A stretch of DNA of 32,494 nucleotides from Polynucleobacter sp. (GTDB taxonomy: Bacteria; Pseudomonadota; Gammaproteobacteria; Burkholderiales; Burkholderiaceae), in the NCBI GenBank assembly GCA_024642065.1, contig JAHEBW010000015.1, forward strand, positions 1-32,494. The letters run 5' to 3'. Below the pieces are notes generated by a model that saw nothing but the letters and a program-made list of their open reading frames with translations, was not told the origin of the DNA and ran no database searches. Below, in pieces: positions 16,843 through 26,446 of the stretch. Made by a program: the position numbers and the translations under genes. Every line of letters starts with the position of its first letter. The stretch's first letter is position 1.

Positions 16843-18105
16843 ATGCATCTCACAGAACTTAAAGCACTACACGTATCTGCTCTACTAGAAATGGCTGCAA
16901 GCCTAGAAATTGAAAATACTCAACGTATGCGTAAGCAAGAGTTGATGTTTGCGATTTTGAAAAAGCGCGCCAAAGGCGGCGAAACTATTTTTGGTGATGG
17001 CGTACTAGAGGTCTTGCCAGATGGCTTTGGCTTCTTGCGATCACCTGAAGCCTCTTATATGGCTTCTACTGACGATATTTATATCTCTCCAGCTCAAATT
17101 CGTCGCTTTAATTTACATACTGGTGATGCTATTGAAGGTGAAGTTCGAACTCCTAAAGAAGGTGAACGTTACTTTGCGCTAGTAAAAGTCGACAAGATCA
17201 ACGGTTTAGCACCTGAGGCGCTTAAAAACCGCATCATGTTTGAGAACTTAACCCCCCTTCATCCCGATCGCCCAATGCTATTGGAGCGAGATATCAAGGC
17301 GGAAGAGAATTTAACTGGTCGAATTATCGACATGATTTCACCAATTGGTTTTGGTCAACGCGCCCTATTGGTTGCTTCACCAAAATCAGGTAAGACAGTC
17401 ATGATGCAGCACATTGCTCATGCGATCTCAGCAAACCACCCTGATGCAGTCTTAATCGTTTTACTAGTAGACGAGCGTCCTGAAGAAGTTACAGAAATGC
17501 AACGTTCAGTTAGAGGCGAAGTGGTTGCATCAACATTTGATGAGCCAGCTGTGCGCCACGTGCAAGTCGCCGAAATGGTGATCGAAAAGGCTAAGCGCTT
17601 AGTTGAAATGAAGCGCGACGTTATTATTCTTTTAGACTCCATCACACGTTTAGCACGTGCCTACAACACGGTAGTGCCTTCATCAGGTAAGGTTTTATCA
17701 GGTGGTGTTGATGCTAACGCCCTACAAAGACCAAAGCGTTTCTTTGGTGCGGCACGTAACATTGAAGAAGGCGGTTCTCTCACAATTATCGCTACAGCAT
17801 TGATTGAAACCGGCAGCCGCATGGACGACTTGATTTATGAAGAGTTCAAAGGCACAGGCAATATGGAAGTTCACTTAGAACGCCGTCTTGCTGAGCGTCG
17901 CGTTTACCCAGCTATCAATTTGAACAAATCAGGCACTCGTAGAGAAGAGCTGCTCATCAAACCAGAAATTCTTCAGAAGATCTGGGTTCTACGCAAACTC
18001 ATCTCAGACATGGATGATATTGAGGCGATGAACTTTATTGTTGATAAGCTCAAATCCACCAAAAATAACGCTGAATTCTTTGAATTAATGCGTCGCGGCG
18101 GCTAA
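16843..18105 (+). CDS. rho: Transcription termination factor Rho
   Basis: Hexameric RNA helicase that ends transcription at Rho-dependent sites. 420 residues, the usual length without an insertion. The N-terminal domain ([18 protein letters not shown]) leads to the cold-shock RNA-binding fold with [12 protein letters not shown] near 58-70. Walker A is ASPKSGKT, the Q-loop/Walker B region is [17 protein letters not shown], and the R-loop/secondary site region is near [25 protein letters not shown] start; the upstream CTACCCCCTACAC has no Shine-Dalgarno. It is flanked by terminators on both sides, so it is probably expressed alone. Confidence 0.98.
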   Translation: MHLTELKALHVSALLEMAASLEIENTQRMRKQELMFAILKKRAKGGETIFGDGVLEVLPDGFGFLRSPEASYMASTDDIYISPAQIRRFNLHTGDAIEGEVRTPKEGERYFALVKVDKINGLAPEALKNRIMFENLTPLHPDRPMLLERDIKAEENLTGRIIDMISPIGFGQRALLVASPKSGKTVMMQHIAHAISANHPDAVLIVLLVDERPEEVTEMQRSVRGEVVASTFDEPAVRHVQVAEMVIEKAKRLVEMKRDVIILLDSITRLARAYNTVVPSSGKVLSGGVDANALQRPKRFFGAARNIEEGGSLTIIATALIETGSRMDDLIYEEFKGTGNMEVHLERRLAERRVYPAINLNKSGTRREELLIKPEILQKIWVLRKLISDMDDIEAMNFIVDKLKSTKNNAEFFELMRRGG

Positions 18106-18114
18106 TTTTGGCCA

Positions 18115-18150
18115 AAAACAGGTCTAGAAGCATGTTTTCTAGCCTGTTTT
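18115..18150 (+). terminator. Intrinsic terminator after rho
   Basis: Stem AAAACAGG/CCTGTTTT continued by CTAGAA/TTCTAG with one bulged T and a 7-nt loop. The closing T-run is inside the stem. Confidence 0.75.
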
Positions 18151-18180
18151 ACCTAAAATAAGCCCATATCTAGTATTTTT

Positions 18181-18189
18181 TGCTACAAT
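18181..18189 (+). promoter_or_regulatory. Extended -10 promoter element for rpmE2
   Basis: TGCTACAAT combines a TGn extension with a TACAAT box, about 70 nt before the rpmE2 ATG. No clear -35, as is common for extended -10 promoters. Confidence 0.45.
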
Positions 18190-18257
18190 TCTCGTTTTAA
18201 TTCAGGCAAGTACCTTTCTCATTGAGATTGGCGGCTACCAGGCTAAAGGACTTTTAA

Positions 18258-18524
18258 ATGAAACAAGGCATTCACCCAGATTACAAAGAAGTTGTTTTTG
18301 TAGACGTATCAAACAACTTTAGCTTTAAAACACGCTCAACGATCAACACTAAAGAAACAATCAAGTGGGAAGATGGTCAAGAGTACCCATTGGCAAAAAT
18401 TGAAACTTCTTCTGAGTCACACCCTTTCTACACAGGTACTCAAAAGATTATGGACACAGCAGGTCGTGTTGAGAAATTCCGTCAGAAGTTTGGTACAAAA
18501 GCTACAGGCAAAACAGCTGCTTAA
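18258..18524 (+). CDS. rpmE2: 50S ribosomal protein L31 type B
   Basis: Ribosomal protein of 88 residues, a length typical of the type B form. It begins [18 protein letters not shown] and has the [21 protein letters not shown] block. It lacks the zinc-binding CxxC of type A L31, so it does not need zinc. AAAGGAC is the ribosome site. It lies after rho and has its own terminator. Confidence 0.97.
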   Translation: MKQGIHPDYKEVVFVDVSNNFSFKTRSTINTKETIKWEDGQEYPLAKIETSSESHPFYTGTQKIMDTAGRVEKFRQKFGTKATGKTAA

Positions 18525-18558
18525 GTTTTCCTCAGCTCAAGTTCAACATTTGAACGAC

Positions 18559-18586
18559 AAAAAGGCAGCTCACGCTGCCTTTTTTC
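18559..18586 (+). terminator. Intrinsic terminator after rpmE2
   Basis: Stem AAAAAGGCAGC with GCTGCCTTTTT, loop TCAC, then further T residues. Confidence 0.93.
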
Positions 18587-18625
18587 TTGTGCTCACTTTA
18601 ATAAAAGACTGATAATTTAAGCCTA

Positions 18626-20362
18626 ATGAGATCCATTAAGTTAACTGCTGCTGCCACTTCAACAATGCCAAGATTTGTTTTGGTATTGATTACGGCTATC
18701 TATGGCTTAGTTGGCATCTTCGACCGCGACCCTTGGAAAGGTGATGATGCAATCGGCTTTGGCGTAATGTGGAATCTTGCGCACGGCAGTTGGTTGGATT
18801 GGTTACTACCTCATATCGAAGGTCGCGGGGAAATCATGGCTGGGCCTCTTCCTTATTGGATTGGTGGCCTTTTAATTAAAGTCTTTTCCCCAATCTTAGG
18901 CGCCACTAATGCTGCCGGTATTTATTCAGCCACATGCTTTTTCTTAAGTTGCGCAGCTATTTGGAATGCTTGTTATTTACTAGGTAGACGACCAGAGGTT
19001 CAGCCAACAGCATTTGCTCTTGGCGGTGAGCCTGAAGCAAGAAGCTACGGTCGCACACTAGCTGACGGCGCGTTGATGATCTTTTTGGCCTGTATTGGTC
19101 TTGCCTTGAGAGCCCATGAAACAACGCCTGCCCTAGCTCAATTACTTGGCATATCGACACTCATTTACGGTTTAGTTCGTGGCTTGGATAAACCCATTCA
19201 AGGCGGTTTTTGGACAGGTGTTGGTTTAGCAGTTATCGCACTTTCTGCTTCCCTATGGCTATTTGTTTTCTTATTTGCCGGTCTTTTAATATCTCTAGCG
19301 ATATGTGAAGTCAAACCCAATGCTAAATGGCTAGGCACCACATGGTTGGTGAGCCTATCCGGAATCTTCTTGTGGCCAGTCCTTTGGTGGCTATCAGACA
19401 TTTCACCGGAGTTAACCGCGAAAGCTTGGCAAGCATGGTGGAAAAACGATTTACTTCAATTGACGCCTTCATCGAAATCTATTGGCTTCTTAGCAAGAAA
19501 TCTAACACTTTATGCATGGCCCGTTTGGCCACTTGCTTTCTGGAGTATTTGGTTCTGGAGAAAAGGGGCGAACTACCCCTTAGGCGGCATTCGTAATCCT
19601 AATATGGCCCTGCCCCTGGGTTTGATCATTGCCATATTTATTTATCTGATGAACCAAACGCTTCTGAGCGAGCAGTCATTGATCTTAATCATCCCACCAT
19701 TAGTGATTTGGGCATGCTTTAGCCTACCTATTATTAAACGCAGTGTGATTAGTTTTATTGATTGGTTGGCTTTATTAACTTTTACAGTTTTAAGCGCATT
19801 CATTTGGGTCATGTGGTTTGCGATGAGCACCAACTACCCTGCTGGTTTAGCTCGCAATGTAGCCAAGAAAGTACCGGGCTTTATTCATGAGATGAATTGG
19901 TTCGGTCTATTTGCTGCTTTGATAGTAACCATATTGTGGATCAGTGTTATTCGTTGGAGAACTTCAAGGGCTCCTAAAGCCATCTGGCGCGCAGTTGTTA
20001 TCTCTGCTGCAGGTACGACATTAACTTGGGTTTTATTAATGACCCTATGGCTTCCAACTATTAACTATGCAAAGACCTACAGACCCGTTGCAGAGCGTTT
20101 AGTTAAGGCGGTGCCATCAGGATCTAACTGCATCAACACAACCCATCTTGGTAGCAGCCAATTAGCGTCATTTGCTTACTTCACAGACCTCACTTTAAAA
20201 GATGATCCTTCATGTCAGTTATGGATTAGCAACAAACCAGGTGAAGCCCGTAAAGCGGCTTCAAAAATCAATCTAAAACTGGAATTGCTATGGGAAGATC
20301 GTCGCGTTAGCGACAGAACAGAAAGATTACGTTTATACAGAGTGATCACTGATGCTCGCTAA
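18626..20362 (+). CDS. ArnT/PMT-like membrane glycosyltransferase (GT-C fold)
   Basis: A 578-residue polytopic protein with about ten or more hydrophobic segments and a C-terminal soluble part (about 490-578). Near residues 33-42, FDRDPWKGDDA holds acidic residues just after the first membrane segment, where GT-C enzymes of the ArnT/dolichyl-phosphate mannosyltransferase type keep their catalytic Asp/Glu. Such enzymes transfer a sugar from an undecaprenyl-phosphate carrier to lipid A or another envelope acceptor on the periplasmic side. The donor and acceptor cannot be read from this sequence, so a specific ArnT name is not justified. The start has a weak ribosome site. The gene overlaps the MATE exporter by 11 nt and is probably co-transcribed with it. 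Confidence 0.75.
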   Translation: MRSIKLTAAATSTMPRFVLVLITAIYGLVGIFDRDPWKGDDAIGFGVMWNLAHGSWLDWLLPHIEGRGEIMAGPLPYWIGGLLIKVFSPILGATNAAGIYSATCFFLSCAAIWNACYLLGRRPEVQPTAFALGGEPEARSYGRTLADGALMIFLACIGLALRAHETTPALAQLLGISTLIYGLVRGLDKPIQGGFWTGVGLAVIALSASLWLFVFLFAGLLISLAICEVKPNAKWLGTTWLVSLSGIFLWPVLWWLSDISPELTAKAWQAWWKNDLLQLTPSSKSIGFLARNLTLYAWPVWPLAFWSIWFWRKGANYPLGGIRNPNMALPLGLIIAIFIYLMNQTLLSEQSLILIIPPLVIWACFSLPIIKRSVISFIDWLALLTFTVLSAFIWVMWFAMSTNYPAGLARNVAKKVPGFIHEMNWFGLFAALIVTILWISVIRWRTSRAPKAIWRAVVISAAGTTLTWVLLMTLWLPTINYAKTYRPVAERLVKAVPSGSNCINTTHLGSSQLASFAYFTDLTLKDDPSCQLWISNKPGEARKAASKINLKLELLWEDRRVSDRTERLRLYRVITDAR

Positions 20363-21731
20363 TCTCAAAAGAGATATCCCAAGATTAGTATCTTTAGCTG
20401 GCCCACTACTTGTTGGGCAGCTCGCCGTTATCGCCTTTGGTGTGATGGATACAGCGATGGTCGCCAGGTACTCAACTGAAGATCTAGCAGCATTAGCCAT
20501 TTCTGGCTCTATTTTTATTAGCATTTATGTTGGTTTGACTGGGGTGGTTTCTGCCCTAGCCCCAATTGCTGGGCAATTATTTGGCGCCAAACGCTTTGCT
20601 GAAATTGGAGAAGAGGTTCGTCAAGGTTGGTGGCTATCGATTGCTCTGAGCATCGTAGGCATGCTGATACTTTTATATCCGCAAGTATTTTTATCAATTG
20701 CCAAAGCAAGTCCAGAGGTTGAAGCCAAAGCGGTTTTATATCTACAGATATTGGCATGGGGTTTGCCTGCCAGCATGGCCATGCGCGTACTCGTTGCATT
20801 CCATAATGCAGTTTCTAGACCAACTGTTATTACTTGGCTTCAAATTGGTGGCCTATTCATTAAGATCCCTCTTAATGCATGGCTTATCTATGGGGGCTTT
20901 GGTGTTGATGCGATGGGTGGCCCAGGATGCGCTTTGGCGACAGTCATTATTAACTGGACATGGTTTATAGCTGCAGCACTGATTGTGTACCACGATCGTT
21001 TCTACCATTTATTTGAGGTCTATAAACAATTCAGCTGGCCTGACTTTCATAAAATTGGCACCCTTTTAAAACTGGGTCTACCGATTGGATTTAGTTATCT
21101 CATTGAAGTGACGTCGTTTGCATTCATGGCCTTATTTATTGCGAGATTAGGCAACGCTTCTCTCGCAGGCCATCAGATTGTTGCCAATCTTGGCACAGTT
21201 CTTTACATGCTTCCTTTATCTTTATCGATTGCAACATCAACTTTGGTTGCTCAATCGATTGGAGCCGACCGCCCCACGCTTGCCAAAGAAATTGGTTGGT
21301 CGTCTCTTATTTTTACAACGAGTGTTTGTGTGACAGTTGGCATCCTGGTTTGGATTTTCAAATACCCTTTATTAGATTTATATTCTCCATCTGAAGAAGT
21401 GAGAAAGTCTGCAATAGCCTTATTCTTATTTATTGCCTTCTATCAAATTTTCGATGCCCTGCAGGTAACATCGGCTTTTATTTTGCGTGGCTATCGAGTT
21501 GCTTTTTTGCCTATGTGGATTTACGCCGTGTCTTTATGGGGCGTGGGCTTAGGTGGCGGTTATTTACTTGGATTTAATATAACTGGCAATATTCCAGAGA
21601 TACTCCAAGGCGCACAAGGCTTTTGGTTTGCTAACAGCATGAGCTTGGCAATTGCTGCAGCATTGTTGATTACGCTATTTAAAAGTACTGCCAGAAAGTT
21701 TGAGAAAGAACATCCTCCAATTACGCTCTAA
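20352..21731 (+). CDS. MATE family efflux transporter (NorM-like)
   Basis: Inner-membrane multidrug and toxin extrusion protein of 459 residues with about twelve membrane segments in two six-helix halves. The start LANLKRDIPRLVSLAGPLLVGQLAVIAFGVMDTAMVARY-type block (residues 2 onward) is typical of the NorM branch, as are SALAPIAGQLFGAKR and, in the second half, LSIATSTLVAQSIGADRP. It couples drug or cation export to an ion gradient; substrates are unknown. The ATG lies within the last codons of the upstream glycosyltransferase gene, 11 nt before its end. Confidence 0.92.
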   Translation: MLANLKRDIPRLVSLAGPLLVGQLAVIAFGVMDTAMVARYSTEDLAALAISGSIFISIYVGLTGVVSALAPIAGQLFGAKRFAEIGEEVRQGWWLSIALSIVGMLILLYPQVFLSIAKASPEVEAKAVLYLQILAWGLPASMAMRVLVAFHNAVSRPTVITWLQIGGLFIKIPLNAWLIYGGFGVDAMGGPGCALATVIINWTWFIAAALIVYHDRFYHLFEVYKQFSWPDFHKIGTLLKLGLPIGFSYLIEVTSFAFMALFIARLGNASLAGHQIVANLGTVLYMLPLSLSIATSTLVAQSIGADRPTLAKEIGWSSLIFTTSVCVTVGILVWIFKYPLLDLYSPSEEVRKSAIALFLFIAFYQIFDALQVTSAFILRGYRVAFLPMWIYAVSLWGVGLGGGYLLGFNITGNIPEILQGAQGFWFANSMSLAIAAALLITLFKSTARKFEKEHPPITL

Positions 21732-21747
21732 TCTGAATACGATATTA

Positions 21748-21781
21748 AAAAAGCCTCTCAAGTTGAACTGAGAGGCTTTTT
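21748..21781. terminator. Bidirectional terminator between the MATE gene and the glycine-zipper lipoprotein gene
   Basis: A 13-bp stem (AAAAAGCCTCTCA with TGAGAGGCTTTTT) around an 8-nt loop, T-rich on both strands, between convergent genes. Confidence 0.9.
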
Positions 21782-21806
21782 AGCTTCAGGGGAAAGTTGT
21801 TCTAAC

Positions 21807-22280
21807 TTATTTTGCTGGAGCTGGAGGTGTTGAAGTTGCTGGCTTCTGAATTGCATAACCAGGCACCTGATGGCCCTTAGAGTACATGCATTGCTGGTAA
21901 GAAATATCATAGCGACGCTGAACTTCTTTTGCTGCTTCATTACCACCACCTGCACCCATAGCAGCACCACCTAATAAACCAACAGCAGCGCCAGTACCCA
22001 CATTGCGAGCACTACCGCCATCAGCCATAGCACCAGCAACAGCACCTAATGCGGCACCAATCACGGCTGTTTTAGCAGTATTTTTGGCTGCAATGTCGTC
22101 AGCAGTTGTATTTAAAGAATTTTGAGCATAAGTACGACATTCTTGATCATCAGCTTGAAATACCTGAAATGGCACACCAGGTGCTGGCATGACAGTCAAA
22201 CTTGGTCCAACAGGTGTACTGGCACAACCCACCAAACTAAGAGTCAAGGCACTAACAATGCTAAGTTTCTTAAAATTCAT
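21807..22280 (-). CDS. Glycine-zipper envelope lipoprotein (YMGG-like)
   Basis: A 157-residue predicted lipoprotein. The signal peptide MNFKKLSIVSALTLSLVGC ends in a good lipobox (LVGC, C19). A glycine/alanine-rich stretch at about 70-115 (AVIGAALGAVAGAM, GTGAAVGLLGGAAMGAGGG) matches the glycine-zipper motif found in outer-membrane-associated proteins. Cys pairs flank the zipper (QECRTY and QQCMYS), possibly forming a disulphide. The C-terminus is Pro/Ala-rich. AAGGA lies 7 nt before the ATG. Function is unknown; membrane association through the lipid and zipper is an inference. Confidence 0.85.
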   Translation of the reverse strand: MNFKKLSIVSALTLSLVGCASTPVGPSLTVMPAPGVPFQVFQADDQECRTYAQNSLNTTADDIAAKNTAKTAVIGAALGAVAGAMADGGSARNVGTGAAVGLLGGAAMGAGGGNEAAKEVQRRYDISYQQCMYSKGHQVPGYAIQKPATSTPPAPAK

Positions 22281-22409
22281 ATAAATCCTTATTATTCTTA
22301 CTTATTAATAACTACTAAATACTAGAACTCATCATAAACGATTGCTCTATATGCTATTAACGTATGAGAGCTTATGGAGATGACACTCACAATTAATATC
22401 TTGCATCAA

Positions 22410-24383
22410 TTAACGGCTCTCAATCGACTCTATTTCTGCCGCCCAACCTAGCCACTGTTCTTCTATGAGAGTTAGCTGCTCATTGATTTTCTTTAAGTTT
22501 TTTCCTGCTTCAGCCATTTCGGGCGGGGTCATGGCTTGAGTTAATCGTGTCTCTAATTGTTCTTTCTCAGAATTTAAAGACGCCATTTCTTTTTCGGCCT
22601 TTTCGATCAACTTTTTAATGGGTTTTGTTAAAGCATTGATTTCTTGTCGACGCGCAGAATCTTGCTTGCGCTGCTCGCTTGTTTTGGCAACCACTTGAAC
22701 AACATTTTCTTTTGGAATGTCAGCGACCACAACACTCGAAGAATCAGTAGATAACTTCGCTTCTTCTCTTAATCGACGAGACTCATCCAACAGGTATCGC
22801 TGGTAATCATCTAAGTCACCATCAAATGGTTTGATCTCACCTCGACCAACCAGCCAGAACTCATCACAAACAGCTCGTAATAGCGCGCGATCATGGCTGA
22901 CCAACATGACAGTACCCTCAAATTCATTCAAGGCCATAGAGAGGGCTTCACGAGTTGCTAAATCTAGATGGTTTGTTGGCTCATCAAGTAACAATAAATT
23001 AGGTCGTTGCCAAACAATCATGGCCAACACCAATCGGGCTTTTTCTCCACCACTCATAGTGACTACAGCCTGCTTGACCATGTCACCAGCAAAATTGAAT
23101 GTACCCAAGAAGTTTCTTAGATCTTGCTCACGACCAGACTCACCGCTATTAGGCCCAAGATCCTTGGCCAAACGAATCATGTGCTCCAGTGGATTATCTT
23201 CCGGGCGCAATACATCTAACTCTTGCTGAGCAAAGTAACCAATATTGAGGCCCTTACCTTCTGTTACCGTTCCAGATAGCTGAGGCATGGTTCTAGCAAT
23301 AGTTTTAACGAGCGTTGACTTACCCTGTCCGTTAGCGCCTAAGATACCAATCCTCTGCCCAGCTAAAACAGATTTATCAACGCCACGAATAATTGATTTT
23401 TCAACGCCATCAACGTTATAACCAAAGCTTGCATCACTAATGGCTAACATCGGGTTTGGTAAATTTTGTGGTTCTTTAAACTCAAAAGTAAATTCTGCAT
23501 CTGCAAGAACAGGTGCAATCTTTTCCATTCTTTCCAAAGCTTTAACTCTACTTTGAGCTTGCTTGGCTTTACTTGCTTTTGCCTTAAAGCGCGTAATAAA
23601 TTTTTGAAGATGTGCAATTTTTTCTTGCTGCTTAGAAAATGATGCTTGCTGCAATTCAAGTTGCTGAGCTCTCATTAATTCAAATGAACTGTAGTTGCCA
23701 CCATAACGATTGAGCTTGGCATGTTCAATATGTAAAGTGACATTAGTCACCGCATCAAGAAATTCTCTATCGTGACTGATCACGATCATCGTGCCAGCGT
23801 AGCGCTTCAACCAAGCTTCCAACCAAACCAAAGCATCCAAGTCCAAGTGGTTAGTTGGTTCGTCGAGTAGCAATAAATCTGATGGGCACATCAATGCTCT
23901 AGCAAGCTGTAAACGCATGCGCCAACCGCCCGAAAAACTGTTGACTGGTTGCATAAGCTCACTGGTTTTAAAACCCAAACCTAAAATTAAGGCTTGCGCT
24001 CTAGGCACTGCATCATGTTCACCAGCATCTGCTAAGTCAACATGGGCATGGGCCATCGCCATGCCATCTTCAGCAAGTTCTGCTGCGGCTAACTGAGCTC
24101 TTAATTCAACTAAGCGGGTATCACCAGATAAAACAAATTCAGTAGCGCTTTCATCAGTCTCAGGCATATTCTGCGCAACTTGAGCCATGCGCCATACCTT
24201 AGGGATGGAAAAGTCACCGCCATCCTCATGCAACGTACCATTCAATAAAGCAAACAGCGTGGATTTACCTGCGCCATTGCGACCAACCAAACCCACCTTC
24301 TCACCTGGATTTAGGGTGACATTGGCTTTATCAAGAAGTAATTTGGCGCCGCGGCGCAGTGAAACGTTATTTAAGGTGATCAT
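22410..24383 (-). CDS. yheS: ABC-F family ATPase YheS
   Basis: Soluble tandem ABC ATPase of 657 residues, without membrane segments; ABC-F proteins act on the ribosome. First cassette: Walker A VGRNGAGKST near 34-43, signature SGGWRMRLQLARAL, and LLLLDEPTNHLDLDALVWLEAWL. The linker (about 255-290) is Lys/Gln-rich (RFKAKASKAKQAQSRVKALERM), matching the P-site tRNA interaction motif. The second cassette has LGANGQGKST, MSGGEKARLVLAMI and a second DEPTNHLDL. A coiled-coil tail (about 560-657) follows. The domain order and tail fit YheS rather than Uup, EttA or YbiT. The 129 nt downstream show no clear terminator. Confidence 0.9.
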   Translation of the reverse strand: MITLNNVSLRRGAKLLLDKANVTLNPGEKVGLVGRNGAGKSTLFALLNGTLHEDGGDFSIPKVWRMAQVAQNMPETDESATEFVLSGDTRLVELRAQLAAAELAEDGMAMAHAHVDLADAGEHDAVPRAQALILGLGFKTSELMQPVNSFSGGWRMRLQLARALMCPSDLLLLDEPTNHLDLDALVWLEAWLKRYAGTMIVISHDREFLDAVTNVTLHIEHAKLNRYGGNYSSFELMRAQQLELQQASFSKQQEKIAHLQKFITRFKAKASKAKQAQSRVKALERMEKIAPVLADAEFTFEFKEPQNLPNPMLAISDASFGYNVDGVEKSIIRGVDKSVLAGQRIGILGANGQGKSTLVKTIARTMPQLSGTVTEGKGLNIGYFAQQELDVLRPEDNPLEHMIRLAKDLGPNSGESGREQDLRNFLGTFNFAGDMVKQAVVTMSGGEKARLVLAMIVWQRPNLLLLDEPTNHLDLATREALSMALNEFEGTVMLVSHDRALLRAVCDEFWLVGRGEIKPFDGDLDDYQRYLLDESRRLREEAKLSTDSSSVVVADIPKENVVQVVAKTSEQRKQDSARRQEINALTKPIKKLIEKAEKEMASLNSEKEQLETRLTQAMTPPEMAEAGKNLKKINEQLTLIEEQWLGWAAEIESIESR

Positions 24384-24551
24384 GTCTTTTCAGCAGTCAA
24401 ACCAGCAACTGCTGGGTAATTTCTCTACATATCCATCAATTCAAAGGAAATCAGTAGATACATCTGTATATATGGCAATTTTAACTGATGAATAGGGTCT
24501 AAAACCCTTATAAATTCAACGAAGAATCCTTTAATGAACTAAAATGAGTGC

Positions 24552-24580
24552 TTGAAACATTTCTAACTGCGCTCTACATT
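24552..24580 (+). promoter_or_regulatory. Probable sigma-70 promoter of the RhlE-type helicase gene
   Basis: TTGAAA, a 17-nt spacer and TACATT, giving a leader of about 70 nt before the ATG at 24657. Confidence 0.55.
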
Positions 24581-24656
24581 TATTCTTAAGCAGTTCATCC
24601 ATTGGCCTTCCAAAATTCTTTTTTGCTGAGCACAGGTCAATACTCTATTGGTATCT

Positions 24657-26045
24657 ATGCAATTCAAAGAACTTGGTTTATCCGAACACATCCTTAAAGC
24701 TATTAACGAACACGGTTACACAACACCGACCCCTATTCAAGCTCAATCTATTCCTGCTATTCTCAATGGCGGAGATCTTTTAGCTGCTGCACAAACTGGT
24801 ACTGGTAAAACTGCTGGCTTCACGCTACCTGTTTTACAAAGACTACTAACCTCACCGGTTAATCAAGCGAGCCGCCGTCGACAAGTGCGCGGTTTAATTT
24901 TGACTCCAACTAGAGAATTAGCCGCGCAGGTTCATGCCTCTGTTCAAACTTATGGCAAATATACTCAACTGAAGTCTGCCGTTATTTTTGGTGGTGTTGG
25001 TGCCAACCCACAGATCAAAGCGATTCAAAGTGGTTTAGATATTTTGGTGGCAACGCCTGGCCGATTACTTGACCTCATGGGACAAGGCGCCATCTCCCTG
25101 CAGCATGTTGAAATATTGGTTCTAGATGAAGCTGACCGTATGCTCGATATGGGCTTCTTACGTGACATCAAGAAAATCTTGGCAGCCCTTCCTAAACAAC
25201 GTCAAAATCTATTGTTCTCAGCGACCTTCTCAGCTGAAATCAAAGCATTAGCAAATGATTTGTTAAATTCACCAGCGTTGATTGAAGTGGCTCGAAGCAA
25301 TAGTACAAATGAAGCAATTACTCAACTCATGCATCCAGTGGATCGCGGCAACAAACATCCTCTATTGGCACATTTAATTAAGTCCAATGATTGGAAACAA
25401 GTTTTAGTATTTACGCGTACTAAACATGGTGCTAACAAGCTGGTACTTCAACTAGAAAAAGATGGCATTACTGCGATGGCTATCCATGGCAATAAGAGTC
25501 AAACAGCCAGAACAAAAGCTTTGGCAGACTTTAAAGCAGGGAAAATTATCACTTTAGTTGCCACAGATATCGCTGCTCGAGGCATTGATATTGACCAGTT
25601 ACCTCATGTGATTAACTACGACTTACCTAACGTTCCAGAAGATTACGTACACCGCATTGGCCGCACAGGTAGAGCAGGCTCTAATGGCGTAGCAGTATCT
25701 TTGGTTTGCGTGGATGAGCATGGCATGCTGAAAGATATTGAGCGCCTGATTAAGCAAACTCTTCCTAGAGAAGTGATTGCCGGATTTGAGCCAGACCCTA
25801 ATGCTGTAGCTCAACCGATACAACTAAGAAGCCAGCAAGCGCCACAACGTCATGGTCAAGCAAGACATAACGCTGCATCACCAAGGGGTGCTAATCAAAG
25901 TAAACGTAGTGGGCAAAATAAACCTGCTAGCTCAACAATCACAGCGCCGAAAAAACCTCATAGAAAAACCAATACTCAGAAACCTGGGCATTTTGCTAAG
26001 GGCCCTAAGCCTACAGGCCATACTGGGGGATCAAGCAATCATTAA
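24657..26045 (+). CDS. rhlE: DEAD-box RNA helicase RhlE-type
   Basis: ATP-dependent RNA helicase of about 462 residues, likely in ribosome assembly or RNA turnover. The Q motif is in [14 protein letters not shown], motif [10 protein letters not shown], Ia [39 protein letters not shown] and [12 protein letters not shown]. After about residue 380 comes a basic, low-complexity tail rich in Gln, His, Lys and Pro ([17 protein letters not shown]), which probably binds RNA. A TTG nine nt earlier is in frame, but the ATG starting MQFKELGLS fits the RhlE family. The ribosome site is weak. It ends in a strong terminator. Confidence 0.93.
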   Translation: MQFKELGLSEHILKAINEHGYTTPTPIQAQSIPAILNGGDLLAAAQTGTGKTAGFTLPVLQRLLTSPVNQASRRRQVRGLILTPTRELAAQVHASVQTYGKYTQLKSAVIFGGVGANPQIKAIQSGLDILVATPGRLLDLMGQGAISLQHVEILVLDEADRMLDMGFLRDIKKILAALPKQRQNLLFSATFSAEIKALANDLLNSPALIEVARSNSTNEAITQLMHPVDRGNKHPLLAHLIKSNDWKQVLVFTRTKHGANKLVLQLEKDGITAMAIHGNKSQTARTKALADFKAGKIITLVATDIAARGIDIDQLPHVINYDLPNVPEDYVHRIGRTGRAGSNGVAVSLVCVDEHGMLKDIERLIKQTLPREVIAGFEPDPNAVAQPIQLRSQQAPQRHGQARHNAASPRGANQSKRSGQNKPASSTITAPKKPHRKTNTQKPGHFAKGPKPTGHTGGSSNH

Positions 26046-26070
26046 TCTGTATTGATGAAAGCAGAAAAGA

Positions 26071-26103
26071 AAAAAGCCCTTGTCGTTAGACAAGGGCTTT
26101 TTA
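26071..26103. terminator. Bidirectional terminator shared by rhlE and the tRNA cluster
   Basis: A perfect 14-bp stem (AAAAAGCCCTTGTC with GACAAGGGCTTTTT) around loop GTTA. T-runs on both strands let it end rhlE from the left and the tRNA transcript from the right; it begins 3 nt past the tRNA-Asp CCA end. Confidence 0.94.
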
Positions 26104-26105
26104 GT

Positions 26106-26182
26106 TGGCGGAGCGGACGGGACTCGAACCCGCGACCCCCGGCGTGACAGGCCGGTATTCTAACCAACTGAACTACCGCTCC
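26106..26182 (-). tRNA. tRNA-Asp (GTC)
   Basis: 77 nt including an encoded CCA. Acceptor GGAGCGG pairs with CCGCTCC, the discriminator is G, the anticodon loop CTGTCAC gives GTC, and the T-arm contains GGTTCGAGTCC. Last of three tRNAs. Confidence 0.98.
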
Positions 26183-26189
26183 TAATACT

Positions 26190-26265
26190 TGGCGTCCCCA
26201 CGGGGATTCGAACCCCGGTACCCACCGTGAAAGGGTGGTGTCCTAGGCCTCTAGACGATGGGGAC
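26190..26265 (-). tRNA. tRNA-Glu (TTC)
   Basis: 76 nt including an encoded CCA. Acceptor GTCCCCA, anticodon stem CCACC/GGTGG with loop CTTTCAC (TTC), T-arm GGTTCGAATCC, discriminator G. It lies downstream of gltX, whose product charges it. Confidence 0.98.
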
Positions 26266-26320
26266 CCTGGACTTACGGTACTACAATTTGCTACTTTTAC
26301 TGCATTTTGCTTCTAGCTAC

Positions 26321-26396
<76 letters not shown>

Positions 26397-26407
26397 TTAA
26401 TTAGATG

Positions 26408-26436
26408 ATCTTAAATAAGTAAGCTCAAGCAATCAA
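26408..26436 (-). promoter_or_regulatory. Probable promoter of the Ala-Glu-Asp tRNA cluster
   Basis: Minus-strand TTGATT (26431-26436), a 17-nt spacer and TAAGAT (26408-26413), in the 50-nt gap after gltX. Transcription would start about 5 nt before the mature tRNA-Ala. Confidence 0.5.
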
Positions 26437-26446
26437 GACCGTAATT

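Noticed and set aside
22831..23229. 132-codon open frame antisense to yheS
   Set aside because: It is a shadow of the conserved ABC cassette coding sequence.
24402..24415. Short hairpin CCAGCAACTGCTGG in the yheS leader as a possible attenuator
   Set aside because: The stem is only 5 bp, with no T-run, leader peptide or alternative structure to support regulation.
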